Source: Eretmocerus hayati (lineage: Eukaryota; Arthropoda; Insecta; Hymenoptera; Aphelinidae). From it: a stretch of 64,000 nt of DNA. The stretch lies in contig CM056744.1 in assembly GCA_029851415.1 (NCBI GenBank), positions 116,964,838 to 117,028,837 of the forward strand, read 5' to 3'. Shown piece by piece: positions 11,760 through 22,525 of the stretch. How positions within the stretch are numbered: position 1 is the first letter of the stretch; each line of letters starts with the position of its first letter. The notes below the pieces were generated by a model. The model ran no database searches. It was not told the origin of the DNA and saw only the letters and a program-made list of their open reading frames with translations. A program made the position numbers and the translations under genes.

Positions 11760-11860
11760 TACTTGCACGACTCGACGAAGTAGAGTAGATTTTGCTTCTT
11801 TGCAACTGAGTCATGGTAAACTTTCAAACAGACCCAGACAAAGTTTTCCCCTCCTATAGG

Positions 11861-11906
11861 ATTTTGGAATGGAGATCTGGTTATAACTAGATCTCCATTC
11901 CAAAAT
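11861..11906. repeat. Perfect 18-bp hairpin
   Basis: The arms ATTTTGGAATGGAGATCT (11861-11878) and its exact complement (11889-11906) flank a 10-nt loop. It lies about 100 bp upstream of the start codon of the 85-aa secreted gene. Confidence 0.85.
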
Positions 11907-12541
11907 GAAATAAAGTAAAATAAATTGGCCCCTTAATTTATGAATACCCAATGCGTGTGAAAATTTTATACAATCTTCAGAACTACCTTTTGAAATAGCC
12001 CGAAGGTATAAACATAAGTTGAATCAGTAATAAGCTGGAATAAATAAATGGAACTCACATTTTCAACGTTGTTTTGGCTAGAAGGCATCCATGCTCAGTG
12101 TTTTCAATGAAGAATGCGGAAAGTGTCAAGGTGGATGCTTGATTTGGAATGACGTGAATTGAAAAACGAATCTTCGTTGAAGGATATAAAACGGCAGCCG
12201 AAAACCTTTGAAAGATGAATGGCAAAATAAATATTCTTCGACACTTTGTTATTAGCAGTTGTCGGACGGTATTATCTGCTAAGTGCATGCCAGAGGTATC
12301 AACCAACATTTGCATAAAAAATTTGTTCAGCTCTCTGGTATCAAATATGCATACAGATAAACCGTGTCTGTCGGACAGAGCGTATAATTTCAATTCTTGT
12401 TTGAAATGCTTATCATCTGTAATTCATTCATTCATACATTGACCTGAGTATATTATCATATTTTTTAACATCTTCTCCGAAAATAGTCCTCATTATTGAC
12501 GTGAACTATTAATCAACATTAAACCTAAGAATAATGTAAGC
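11907..12541. other. Intergenic stretch, no supported gene
   Basis: A minus-strand open stretch at 12055-12393 ends at a GTGAGT donor in phase 2, which in principle could feed the GMC exon at 4003. It has no start with a leader and no resemblance to a GMC N-terminus, so it is not called. Confidence 0.35.
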
Positions 12542-12543
12542 TA

Positions 12544-12770
12544 CAGTCCCCAACAAAACTGAGTGGACAGTATGCAAAAATTCATAGATCAGTGACTCAG
12601 GTCAACTCTTGGGGGTTTTGCCGCTAAATTATGCACAATTGGATCCCCGAGCATGTCACATTGATTCATGAAGAGCGGCAACTGCCAAAATTTGCGTGGT
12701 GGAACTGCAGAGGGCATTTTGTACGAGCACCTCGATTTTTGAACGGACAGAATTGAGTGGACAAGCACTA
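12544..12770 (+). repeat. Left terminal inverted repeat of the 12.5-16.2 kb element
   Basis: About 225 bp matching the complement of 15950-16174 with scattered differences. It includes the shared words GAGTGGACAGTATGCAAAAA and GCGTGGTGGAACT. Confidence 0.8.
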
Positions 12771-12855
12771 ATAAAAATTGGTAAAAGAAAACTTTTAAAA
12801 AACGCTTTTATTGACTTAACAACGAATAAAAACACTAACGATGCAAGATAAGGTC

Positions 12856-13402
12856 AGTGTACCCAACTTGCCCCCATTAAGCCATTTTCTTAATAACTTT
12901 GGCCCATCTCCATATTTTCCGACGTACCTTAGCTCATTTTAAAGCTTGTCTTGAGACTTTCGAAATGAATTAAAGTACATTTAATTTGAACCAACTGGAG
13001 CCAAACTGTTTCAATTCTCCCAAAAGGTGGTTTTTGAGAGTTTACAAAAGTGTGTATCCAACTTGCCCCCATTAAGCCTTTTTCTTGATAACTTTGGTTC
13101 ACTTCAACCATTCTCAACATGCTTTAACTCATTGTAAAGCTTGTTTAAAGACCTTTATGATGCACTAAACTTCGTTCAATTTGGATTAATTGGAGCCGAA
13201 CTGTCTCAATTATTCCGAAATAAATGATGGAAATCGGCGATAAAGTGTTTTCATCGCCGTGCACGCACATTTGGAGCTCTTCGGTGGTTCGAAACACTAT
13301 TTCTGACCTATTTTGACGTGATAAACACGTTTTGAGTGGTGGAAAAAGTCGTTCTGCACGCCCTATCGAAATAAACATATGGGGGCATGTTAGGTACACT
13401 CC
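12856..13402. repeat. Second copy of the GTGTACCC unit family, inserted in the left arm
   Basis: GTGTACCCAACTTGCCCCC at 12856 recurs 193 bp on as GTGTATCCAACTTGCCCCC (near 13048), both followed by similar text (ATTAAGCC, TTGATAACTTTGG, AAAGCTTGT). The complement GGGGGCATGTTAGGTACACT closes it at about 13381-13400. The stretch 13318-13400 is the inverted counterpart of 5917-6002, tying both loci to one family. Confidence 0.75.
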
Positions 13403-14384
13403 AATGTTGGCATCCTTGTTTACAAATCGTTTCCGTGTTTTGCACATAAAAAGGCTCCATATTCAAATTTTGCAATTCTAAAGAATGTATTTTGAAGGTC
13501 TTGAAACAAGGAATCGAATGCGCTAAGGTACGTTAAGATTGGTTGAACTCAAAGAATTTGGCATCGATTTTACTGAAGGCGATTCCCTCGGCGCTTTCTT
13601 AGCTAAGCAATCACGAAAAATAGAAAAATCACTTTAGATTTTCTGGAGAAGGCAGGAATGATTCGGTGTCGACGCAAACTACTCACTTTCTCATATTTCA
13701 ACATAACAAACATGAAAAATAAGTAAGAGTTAAAAAGAATTTTTAAGATACGCTTTTATTAACTGCGTCAAGAAACGTTGTAAAATTTGACATGGTGCAA
13801 TGGAGAAAAACTTTTGAACTGAGAAGACTTTAAAAAAAAATTGCTCAATGCACAACACAGTTTGAGTATAGTTCAACTATAGCTATAGCGAAGATGCGCG
13901 CGCTGTTGGGTGGCGAATATAATGGTTATCCATCGTATTTAAATGTGGCGCCATCATCCAGTCGCGATTCACACTCATGATTAAATGCAGAGCAGACGAT
14001 AGACATGCATAGACAAGCATTGCACCACATTGCACGGATGGTTGACGCGAGGTATAGTTTCGTCAATTGATGCGATGAGTAGGCAGTCTTTTCCGTGGGC
14101 AATCTCGCCCACGTACTAATGTCACTAGATCATCCGCTGAACCGGAAGGTGGAATAGGGTGACAAAACGAGAATCTAGGGGGGAGAAAATCAGAGCTCGG
14201 TGAAGTGGAATAAAAGCGTATAAAAAGCCTATGGAAATCTAAATAGACCATCCGGCCATTCATATAGGGCCCCCTAGTGATCAGGGCAGTCTCGTAATCA
14301 CTAATGCTCGTTCATCAATGGGTATCGCGGTATAGGTTTCGCGGAATCTCGTGACACGTGACGAGAAGGCCGGAGTTAGTATGT

Positions 14385-14502
14385 TTTGCACCAAGTTCAT
14401 GAGGTTGTAACTCGCTTCTGAGCGATTGGTTTTCGACCCGAGCCGCAGGCGAGGGTCGAAATGATCGTTCGGAAGCGGGGAACCTAAAAAACGAGGTGCA
14501 AA
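14385..14502. repeat. GC-rich foldback module 1
   Basis: TTTGCACC and GGTGCAAA bound a stem in which CGCTTC..GAGCGAT pairs with ATCGTTCGGAAGCG and TTCGACCC pairs with GGGTCGAA. The loop reads GAGCCGCAGGCGA. Confidence 0.75.
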
Positions 14503-14559
14503 TACTATTTTATGCAATTTTACTAGCACCCAAACATCGGAGAATCGCATAAAGTATAT

Positions 14560-14685
14560 TACGTACCTGCATCCGCCAGGGGCCGAAAGTGACACATTGC
14601 GGCCCGGGTGGGTAGCCGCACGAGCCGGTAGGCGTGGGCGGCATACCCGTGGCCGCAATGGGTTGATTTCGTCCCGAGGTACGTA
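14560..14685. repeat. GC-rich foldback module 2
   Basis: TACGTACCT and AGGTACGTA bound a hairpin in which CATTGCGGCC pairs with GGCCGCAATG. Much more GC-rich than the surroundings. Confidence 0.75.
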
Positions 14686-14696
14686 TAGTTCTTTTC

Positions 14697-14925
14697 AGTA
14701 CACTTTCATCGAAATTCTATCGTTTCCGACACGATTTCGGGGCAAAATCCCGCACCGCCGCACAGGTTAGAAAACGTCGGAGCATGCATTGTAGCAGACC
14801 GAGGCCGCAGCCCGAAGCCCGAGGTCTGATGCGCATGCTTAGTCGTTTTCTGCCCTGGGCGGAAATGCGGGATTTTCTGCGCCGGCATCGGGGTGGAAAC
14901 CACAGGCTTTCGATGCAAGTGTACT
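14697..14925. repeat. GC-rich foldback module 3
   Basis: The ends AGTACACTTTCATCGAAA and the complement of AGTACACTTGCATCGAAA bound arms of about 100 bp with shared words AAAATCCCGC and GCAGAAAACG / GTTAGAAAACG. The tip holds GACCGAGGCCGCAGCCC and GAAGCCCGAGGTC. Confidence 0.8.
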
Positions 14926-15949
14926 GAGAATGGAATTCTTTAGATTTCTCTTCAATTTGACTGCGAAAAATTCCTCAACGCGCTGCATCGAAATGGGAGG
15001 ACTCAAGATTGAAGAAAATGATGGCATACTAGTCCTAGGAGTCCACTCCTGTAGCCTCATTATCAAGATCTTGTGTGAAAGGTGTCCAAAATTGCCTGTA
15101 AAAGAACACGGAGAGGAAATACTTGAAAAATAGGATTAAACCTGATAGCGGCTGGACGGAATCAAATTCAAATCTTCAGTTCAATGTACCGATGGAGTTT
15201 TTTCAATTGGAGGGCCCAAGAATCTCGAGTTGAAATGAAGGGTCAGGTGGGTACGATCATCACTTTAGATAAAGGGTGGAAGGATACAACCCAATATGTA
15301 AACTTAGATGATCAAATGAGTCAGAATTCTCCAAGATAAACTGGAATCTGATTCTAAATCACACAATCATTAATTCCAAGCATTTGAGACCCATTCGACC
15401 ATCGACACTTACATATATTACACTTTTACCACAGAAAATTTCCAAATCTTCATATATCATGTCTCTTCCAACGTGAACTTCCATAATATGAGCATTTTGG
15501 AATAATTTTTGTGGTCATGTCAGTTCTCCGTTGAAAAAACTCCATGGGTACATCCAACTGAAGATTCGCCGCTATCAGTTTGAATTATTTTTTTCAAGTA
15601 TTTCTTCTTCTCCGTGTTCTTTTACAGGCAATTATGCACACCTTTCACACAAGATCTTGATGAAACGGCTACGAGAGTGGTCCTGCCAGGCTCTCACGAC
15701 TAGTATTCCATCATTCCCTTCATCCTTGAGTCCTTCCGTTTTAATGCAGCGCGTTGATGCATTTTCTGCAGTCGAATTGAAGAGAAATCTAATAATTCCA
15801 TTTCCGACCTTCTCGTCACGTGTAACGAGATTCCGCGAAACCCTTACCCGTCGATGGACGAGCATCAGTGATTACGGGATTGCCCTGGTCACTAAAAAGC
15901 CCTGTATGCATGGGTGGATGATCTATTCAGTTTGCCATAGGCTTTTTAG

Positions 15950-16174
15950 TGCGTGTCCACTCAATTCTGTCCGATCAAAAATCAAAGTGTTCGTACAAAA
16001 TGCCTTCTGTAGTTCCACCACGCAAATTTTTTGAGTCGCCCCTCTTCATGAGTAAACGTGTGATGCTCGGGAATCCAATTGAGCATAATTTAGTGGCATA
16101 AGCCCTCAAGAGTGCGCCTGAGTCACTGACCTGTGCATTTTTGCATACTGTCCACTCAGTTTTATCGGGCACTG
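15950..16174 (-). repeat. Right terminal inverted repeat of the 12.5-16.2 kb element
   Basis: The complement of the left terminal repeat, ending in CACTG followed by the TA duplication at 16175-16176. Confidence 0.8.
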
Positions 16175-16176
16175 TA

Positions 16177-18385
16177 AGTATGCCTGATTCACCCTTCTAC
16201 CTATTCACTCACATAGTCTTATACAAGACGGGCCGTTGTTTTCATGGGTGCACCCACTCCCGATAATTCGTCATTATTTTGTTGAAATACATCGAGAAGA
16301 TCAGTCTAAAAAAGTTCCCAAGAATCCCTGCTCATACGACGAGTGACTCAAACTACAGACACAAGCCGAGTACCTGTTTGCTGAGAAATGAAAAAAAAAC
16401 GCGCGATTGATGACGAAGTCAAAGAAATTTGCTCAAAAAAATTGCCCTTCAACTTAATTTTGTGATTTATCTGTTACGAAATATATGGGCATTTGTCTAC
16501 ACCTGCTGGAATACAGCTACTGATGATGATATAAGAGAACAATCGAAACTATCGGTCCCGATCGGAGTGAAAATATCATTATCCATGTCTTGGAATGAGA
16601 TATCTTTTGCTTCTGTATGATTAGAAGCAGGTTGATCATTCTAGCTCACTCGAAAAAAAAAAAAAAATGTGGAGGAAACCCTGTAGGAATAATTGGTACT
16701 CTCGCACAGTCTTACGGATATTCTGGTGATGCCACGCAACTTTTCGGGTTGAGTCCAGGTGAATTTGGTGGATAAAATATTGAAGAAAGATGTCTCTGGA
16801 GCGCGATAAAGTGCTACCACTTCAGGCAAAATTTCACGACTTCGACAATTGGGAATAAAAAATCAATCATGTCTCGTCAAGTCAAAGATGATTACGCCAA
16901 GCTTATGCCGTGACTCTGAACGCCATTTTCAAAATACATATCTAAAGTAGATGCGATTCCGGAGATTTTACGATGAGTCTCGTGTTTGTGCAATTTTCTT
17001 GTCTGGAACACGACCGTTCTGACGTGAAATGTATAAAACGTGACCCACGAAAGAAGTTCAGTTTTTCTCATCCCACATTGGCGGATCGAGCTCTACGTTG
17101 ATAAAACTAATTGTGGTCGGATACCTTCGCCGTATGAAGCTTTAGAAAGCCCAAGGCATTCGTTGGAATTATCAATCTTGCCAAATGTATGCTCAAGAAT
17201 TCTGGAAAATCGACGAAAAACTGCTCAAAGCTCGACTCGTTAACGTGATTTTGGTGATGCCACCAACGCTATATGAGTTTCAATAGTGGATTTGCAACTC
17301 TCAATACTAAGAAAATACGTGAGCAAAAGGTCCAAGGTGTGCGTTGAGCGATTTTCATTTTTCCGTTTTCGACGATTTTCAGCAAAGTGCAAAAGTTTCA
17401 GAGAAACGCTCATATCTTTTCGTTGATTTTCGTGTTAGGTGCATGATCGAGTCGTTCAGAGGCAAGATGGAATAAATGAGAGAATTTCTCATCGATATTA
17501 ACACGTACTTACTGCGATTGTTTCGAGGATTGTGCACATAGAGCCGACGATCACTCAAATTCCAATTTTCACTGATTCATCTTCGCTTGAAAGGTATCCC
17601 CAGTGATCATCGTTCATGTAGATTTACTTTGTCAAGAACATGAATGGTGCGTGGAAGAAAAATGCATCCCCTACAAACGTGTTTTCCAAAATACGGTAGT
17701 CTGGTTCGTGAGGGTGTTTTTCAAGGACGAAAAACTACCATCACTATTAGTAGTCTGGTTCATTGCTCAAACGAAACTACGAAAGGTTGACTCTCCGTGA
17801 ACGGTTTAATCCAACCATATTTTGTATCGATTTCGAAAACCACCTCTATGCTCAGAATACCTGTAATGGATTGCACTCAAATCCCAGTGTTTCGATAGAT
17901 ACTTATATCTAGTATATTAGATAAATACCGATGGCTCAGATTTAGAATTGAAGATCAGAACTTCTAGTGATTGGCATGTCCGAGAGCAGGACTTTTGTTG
18001 ATGAAGACTTTCAATTACTAAAGAATCACGATCCTCAAGTCTGTTCTGCTTTGTTTTGGCTTTGACAATCCTTATTGTATTTCGTAATGACTTCAAGGCT
18101 CGAAGGGTCGAAATGACTGGACGTCCCTCTCTAAATTTTTCAGCATTCCCCAAGAGCTGGCCGTACTCGTGAATGATTTATGCACCAGTCTCATATCGAA
18201 GACTGTGAAATTTTCGAAATGAGTCGTTTCAAAGAGTCATTTGGAATGACTTCACTGAATGAACAAATATTTACTCATCTAAAGACTGGCTGATGAACGA
18301 CTCATTTGTTTTCACGCGGATTGAGGGACCGCATATAAGCTGTCCGATACGAAAATGCGACGGGCAAAACATGACTCGACGTTAA
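16177..18385. other. Intergenic stretch, no supported gene
   Basis: AT-rich DNA with scattered short open frames on both strands, none with a leader, domain or convincing splice context. Confidence 0.45.
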
Positions 18386-18845
18386 TGCAAGCGTACCTCA
18401 AGTCAGATTTCTTGGTCCACTACTGTTCCTCATCTTCATTGATGACTTCTCTCGTGTACTGCGTTACTCATCCCACAAAATCTTTGCTGGTGAAATGGAT
18501 ATATATATATTGACACGGCTTCCCGTCTGACGTTAACCGATTGATTACTCTGATCAATTTAGATGCAAATGCAGTGGCAGCATGGACCTCAATCAACAGC
18601 CTTAGATTGAACGCAGAAGAATGACTGCAATTACTCTTGGTAGTGACTTGTAACTGGTCAGGAAGGTGAACTGCAGTGCATCGAGATCTACTGCAGTTCA
18701 CCTTCCTGCCGAGTGTACCTCAGAATAATCGATCTAAAAATCATTTCTCCCATCCGCATTGATGATACTGTCATACCATATGTCGAATACATCAAGCTTC
18801 TTGGCCTGCCAATTCTGCTCCTCCTTCTTGGATTGGTGAATGCAA
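18386..18845 (+). pseudogene. Decayed non-LTR reverse-transcriptase fragment
   Basis: Plus-strand translation gives VPQVRFLGPLLFLIFIDDFS, close to the family GVPQGSxLGPLLFxIYINDL block. FAGE then stands where the catalytic FADD/YADD should be. After a frameshift come INLDANAVAAWTSINSLRLN and, further on, a DDTVIPYVEYIKLLG block, in the usual order for the RT domain of non-LTR elements. The missing catalytic aspartates, the frameshift and stop codons mark it as dead. Both ends are truncated. Confidence 0.75.
18661..18706. repeat. Perfect 17-bp hairpin inside the RT fragment
   Basis: GGAAGGTGAACTGCAGT (18661-18677) and its exact complement (18690-18706) around a 12-nt loop. Confidence 0.85.
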
Positions 18846-19010
18846 ATCAATCTGTTGTTTGGGAATAACCATGGCTCTCTTCACTCATAGCGAATAATGA
18901 GTCGTGCTCTCTCACGTTCACTGGAACAGCAGATATCACGGTGAGCTTTGTGTTTCACTTTGATCACAGTGCCAAGCTTTTGACCGGCTTTGACGAATTC
19001 CAAACACTAA

Positions 19011-19339
19011 CAAGGGGGGACCACGGGGTCCGGGTCGCCAATCATCCCCAAATTTTTTTCACAGTTTGGTACCGTCTAGAATATGAAGAATCTCGAGTAA
19101 CTCCGTCAAATGGGCCTCCTGTTCAGAGCTACAAGCGAAAACGTTAGCATTACCAGTATATCTATATATACCACTTTTTAACATGGGCCTATATGAGCAA
19201 TGCTAATCTCAGTGGCTGAATCTTTGGGCAGGAGACCGATTTGACGGAGTTACTCTGGATTCTCAATCTTCTCGATAATAAAAAACTGTAAAAAAATCTT
19301 GGGTGAGATTGGCGACCCGGACCCCGTGGTCCCCCCTTG
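19011..19339. mobile_element. Palindromic MITE with TAA duplication (PIF/Harbinger-like)
   Basis: It starts CAAGGGGGGACCACGGGGTC and ends with its complement, and is flanked by TAA at 19008-19010 and 19340-19342. The whole 329 bp is nearly one inverted repeat, with arms of about 160 bp sharing GAGTAACTCCGTCAAA. A 3-bp TWA duplication is typical of PIF/Harbinger. No coding capacity. Confidence 0.75.
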
Positions 19340-19342
19340 TAA

Positions 19343-22300
19343 GTTTGCAAACTCTCATGAACGCTTGTATCAGACTAAATCATGGTAACGTCCCTCGACG
19401 GCTACATATAAAATACCTTACCGCATGGCCCCGAAATGGTTATCAGCTGCAAGGCGGAGGGAATATATATCTCATCGGATCACTCGCCTTCTCGATAAGT
19501 TATTACGAAGTTCCATCATTTTTGAGACCACGTTTCGAATTAGTTACGGATATTCCATCCTTACATCAATCATCAACTTGCGGAAAAGAATTTTGACGTA
19601 AGTGTTCGTAAGCTTTCGGGAGATGAACGAGAACCAGTGCCACAGCGGAGCTTTCGTGAAGCTATCGGGCAGCTAGCAGAGAATTCTCGGGAAGTATTTC
19701 AAGAGCTTTACGGGAATATTCTAGAATCACTCAGGGTATTGAGTGAAATTCTGTGGAATCGAAGTGAGCTATAAATTTGACGGTTTCCTGGGAATTCCCC
19801 GAGGACTCTTTCAAGAGCTCTGAGGAAGTTTTTTTGGGTACTTCTCGACATTTTTCAGGCAGCTGTGTTCCCGTCTGTGTCCAGTTCAAAAAACTCTATA
19901 CTATGATTATGCTCTAAAATAATATCCACATGTTTCAGGCAGCTATTCCACGAGTCTCGCACAAATAAGACAAACGTATTATTCTCAACGGGTTTATTTT
20001 CCATTAAGTTGTAGAAGTCATTTTTAATTACGCTCTGTCCATTCTTACAGAATTTACAGTCTTTGATAAACCACATCATTCAACTTGGCATCTAATTTCA
20101 GAACTTATATTATATATACATAGTGATAATGAATCTTATATGAAACCCTTGAGTGACGGAATGTTACGCTTATCAAAAAAATCTATATTGGGCTATACAT
20201 AATAAGTTCAATCTACATACATGTACATACGCAAAATTAGAATGTTTGCCTTTCACTGCTGTAAGAATATGAATATCTTGAGATCGAAGAGTTGATGAGT
20301 GGTATGCATTGTGATGAACGTTTTATCGAGAGATACAACTTGTATGTTGAAGTCAATTTCATGCCACCAACATTCTGATTCATTCATCGTTCCATTGAGT
20401 TTAGTTCAGTTTTTCATAATTAACTCGAAGCTCTAGGTATGTAATTGCAATCTTCTTGAACAAATCATAGTTATCTGAAGGTGGTTTGTATGTATTTTAT
20501 CATATTTCTTCAATTGTTACATAGATCGTTGAAGAATGATTATTTCATCAGTCATTGATTTAAGTAAATGAGCAATATTCACGATGATATTTGAAGAATT
20601 CTCGGAATAGGAACTCTTCACAATAATTAAATTGAGTTGAATATCAAATTATCCATACTTTGTATTATACGCAACAACCATATAGATCAATGAACTTCCA
20701 TGAGACTATCTTGAATGAGAACATTTGTGAAAGAGGTCAATAGGGGTCAGAAGGATTTTTCATGCCCACCGGTGGTCAATAATGGTGACAATCTTACAAA
20801 AATTCTCTTCAGTTCCGATTTTGATATTTTCAGAGGCAAAATTGTAGGAAATGTAATGTTCGCGGTGCTTCAGTATATTTACTCGATGTGAATATGTATA
20901 TCGACTTTTGTAAGTCAAAGTGTATCAGTTTATCAGCTGACTTGGTCTATAGATAGAGCGAGATTATTACAAATGAATCTATGCATATCCAAAATTCATA
21001 TCACGATTCTACATAAGTTTTCAGATGAACATTCTTATTCCATTTTGTAAAAGGATATCACATTGCTAACTCTTATGAAAAATCATCATTTTCTCATCTT
21101 ATTGTCCAGTATGAAACATTATCATGAAGCTAGAATATCTTGCTAACTCAATTTGTAGTCATCATAAGAAGTAAGACTGAATCTTGTTAGATGCCATTCA
21201 TGTTATCGAATTTTGTGAACGGAACTTAAGATCAAGAACTTTCGGTCACCGTCATTTTATAGTCGAGTGTGATATATTCATAAATATCATCATGAGATTA
21301 TTCGTTATCGCCAAAATCTCAGTTTTATCTATGACGATTCGGAATTCGATACGAATGAAAATCAGTCAATGGAAAACACACAAAATTGTTTGAATGAGAT
21401 CGCTGAAAAAGTTTGACTGCGAGGGAAGCACAATATAAGTAGTAAATGTAAGATCTTAGTATCAACGATGTTATCTAAAAACTTGATCGGATTATCTTGA
21501 AAAATTTGTAACTCGGTAAGATTGTAACAAGTATGGAGAAACTTCATCATTTTTTTCTTCATTTGGAATAAGATTATGAGCCTCTGAATTCGTCATGACC
21601 AGGATTTGTTTGTGTGTTTGTTTTTTTTTAAGTCACGTGTATGTAATATTACCAAAAAGTGAGTTTGAATATTTCAAAATCAGTAACATTATTGGATCCT
21701 AAGATTAACCGTCTCGATACTCGTGATGATTCATTTTGATAGAGAAAAGCCTGAGAATTTGTTATACCTAGAGCCTGTATCTTATTTACACTCTGAATTT
21801 TGTAGTAAAACTGCACTGACGCTTGCCTGCATAGGATACAATGAGTATGTACATACACACAACACGATGCGCATTTTTCCATTCTCAAAAACTAAGAGAA
21901 TGATTCAGTTTTGGAATTCGACCCAAAGTTAATAATTTTATGCCCAAAAGCAATGCATACTCATCACTCGTGCGTTCATCTTTCGTTTTTGTTATGATTT
22001 AGGCCCACTCCCATGACACATTCAAAAAATCATCGGACTTGAACATACCATGAATAATATAATCTATGCAAAGTCTTGTCGCTCTTACAAGCATTGGTAC
22101 AGTGATATATAGAATGGCATGTAATCAAAGCTCATCTTCTGAATAAAAAAAAAAGCTCATCTTCACGTATTATTATTTCATTGGATGGCTCTGTTTCTGA
22201 AAGACTTTATAAATCACTTACTAGGTCATTCTGAGCTCGTGAAAGGAGAGAAAACGACGAGAAAAAAGAGCTAACTGAAACTCATGTACATGTTTGAATA

Positions 22301-22525
22301 TTTTGACCATTCGGTGCCAAAGTGACAAAAAATTGATCTCGTTCTTCGTTCTTAGGTAGAGCACACAACCATCGAAATGGAATATAATAGATAAACAAAT
22401 AGTCTCACACACGCATCCACACAGACTCACTAGTATGTTGAAGAACCATCACATAATCTACATTTCATCGTACACTCTCAGCGAAATTCAATAATAAAGT
22501 ATATAATCCGATTCCGCTCCATTCA
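19343..22525. other. Intergenic stretch downstream of TBC1D30
   Basis: AT-rich DNA with no supported exon. The TBC1D30 3' UTR must begin here on the minus strand. No standard AATAAA was seen close to the stop. Confidence 0.45.

Larger units (their letters stand above)
12544..16174. mobile_element. TA-flanked long-TIR element (Tc1/mariner-like ends), interrupted by insertions
   Basis: The ends read TA|CAGTCCCCAACAAAACTG (left) and the reverse complement of CAGTGCCCGATAAAACTG|TA (right). CAGT ends with a TA target duplication are a hallmark of Tc1/mariner elements. The right arm is continuous (about 15525-16174). The matching left arm is split into 12544-12770, 14220-14374 and 14929-15215, so 12770-14220 and 14375-14928 look like later insertions. 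No transposase frame is visible, so the element is non-autonomous. Confidence 0.75.

Noticed and set aside
12055..12393. Open frame ending at a GTGAGT donor, considered as GMC first exon or odorant-receptor piece
   Set aside because: The donor phase would fit the exon at 4003, but there is no signal peptide and no family resemblance.
14281..14658. 125-codon frame in GC-rich DNA
   Set aside because: GC-rich hairpins suppress stop codons; no domain is visible and the frame crosses an insertion boundary.
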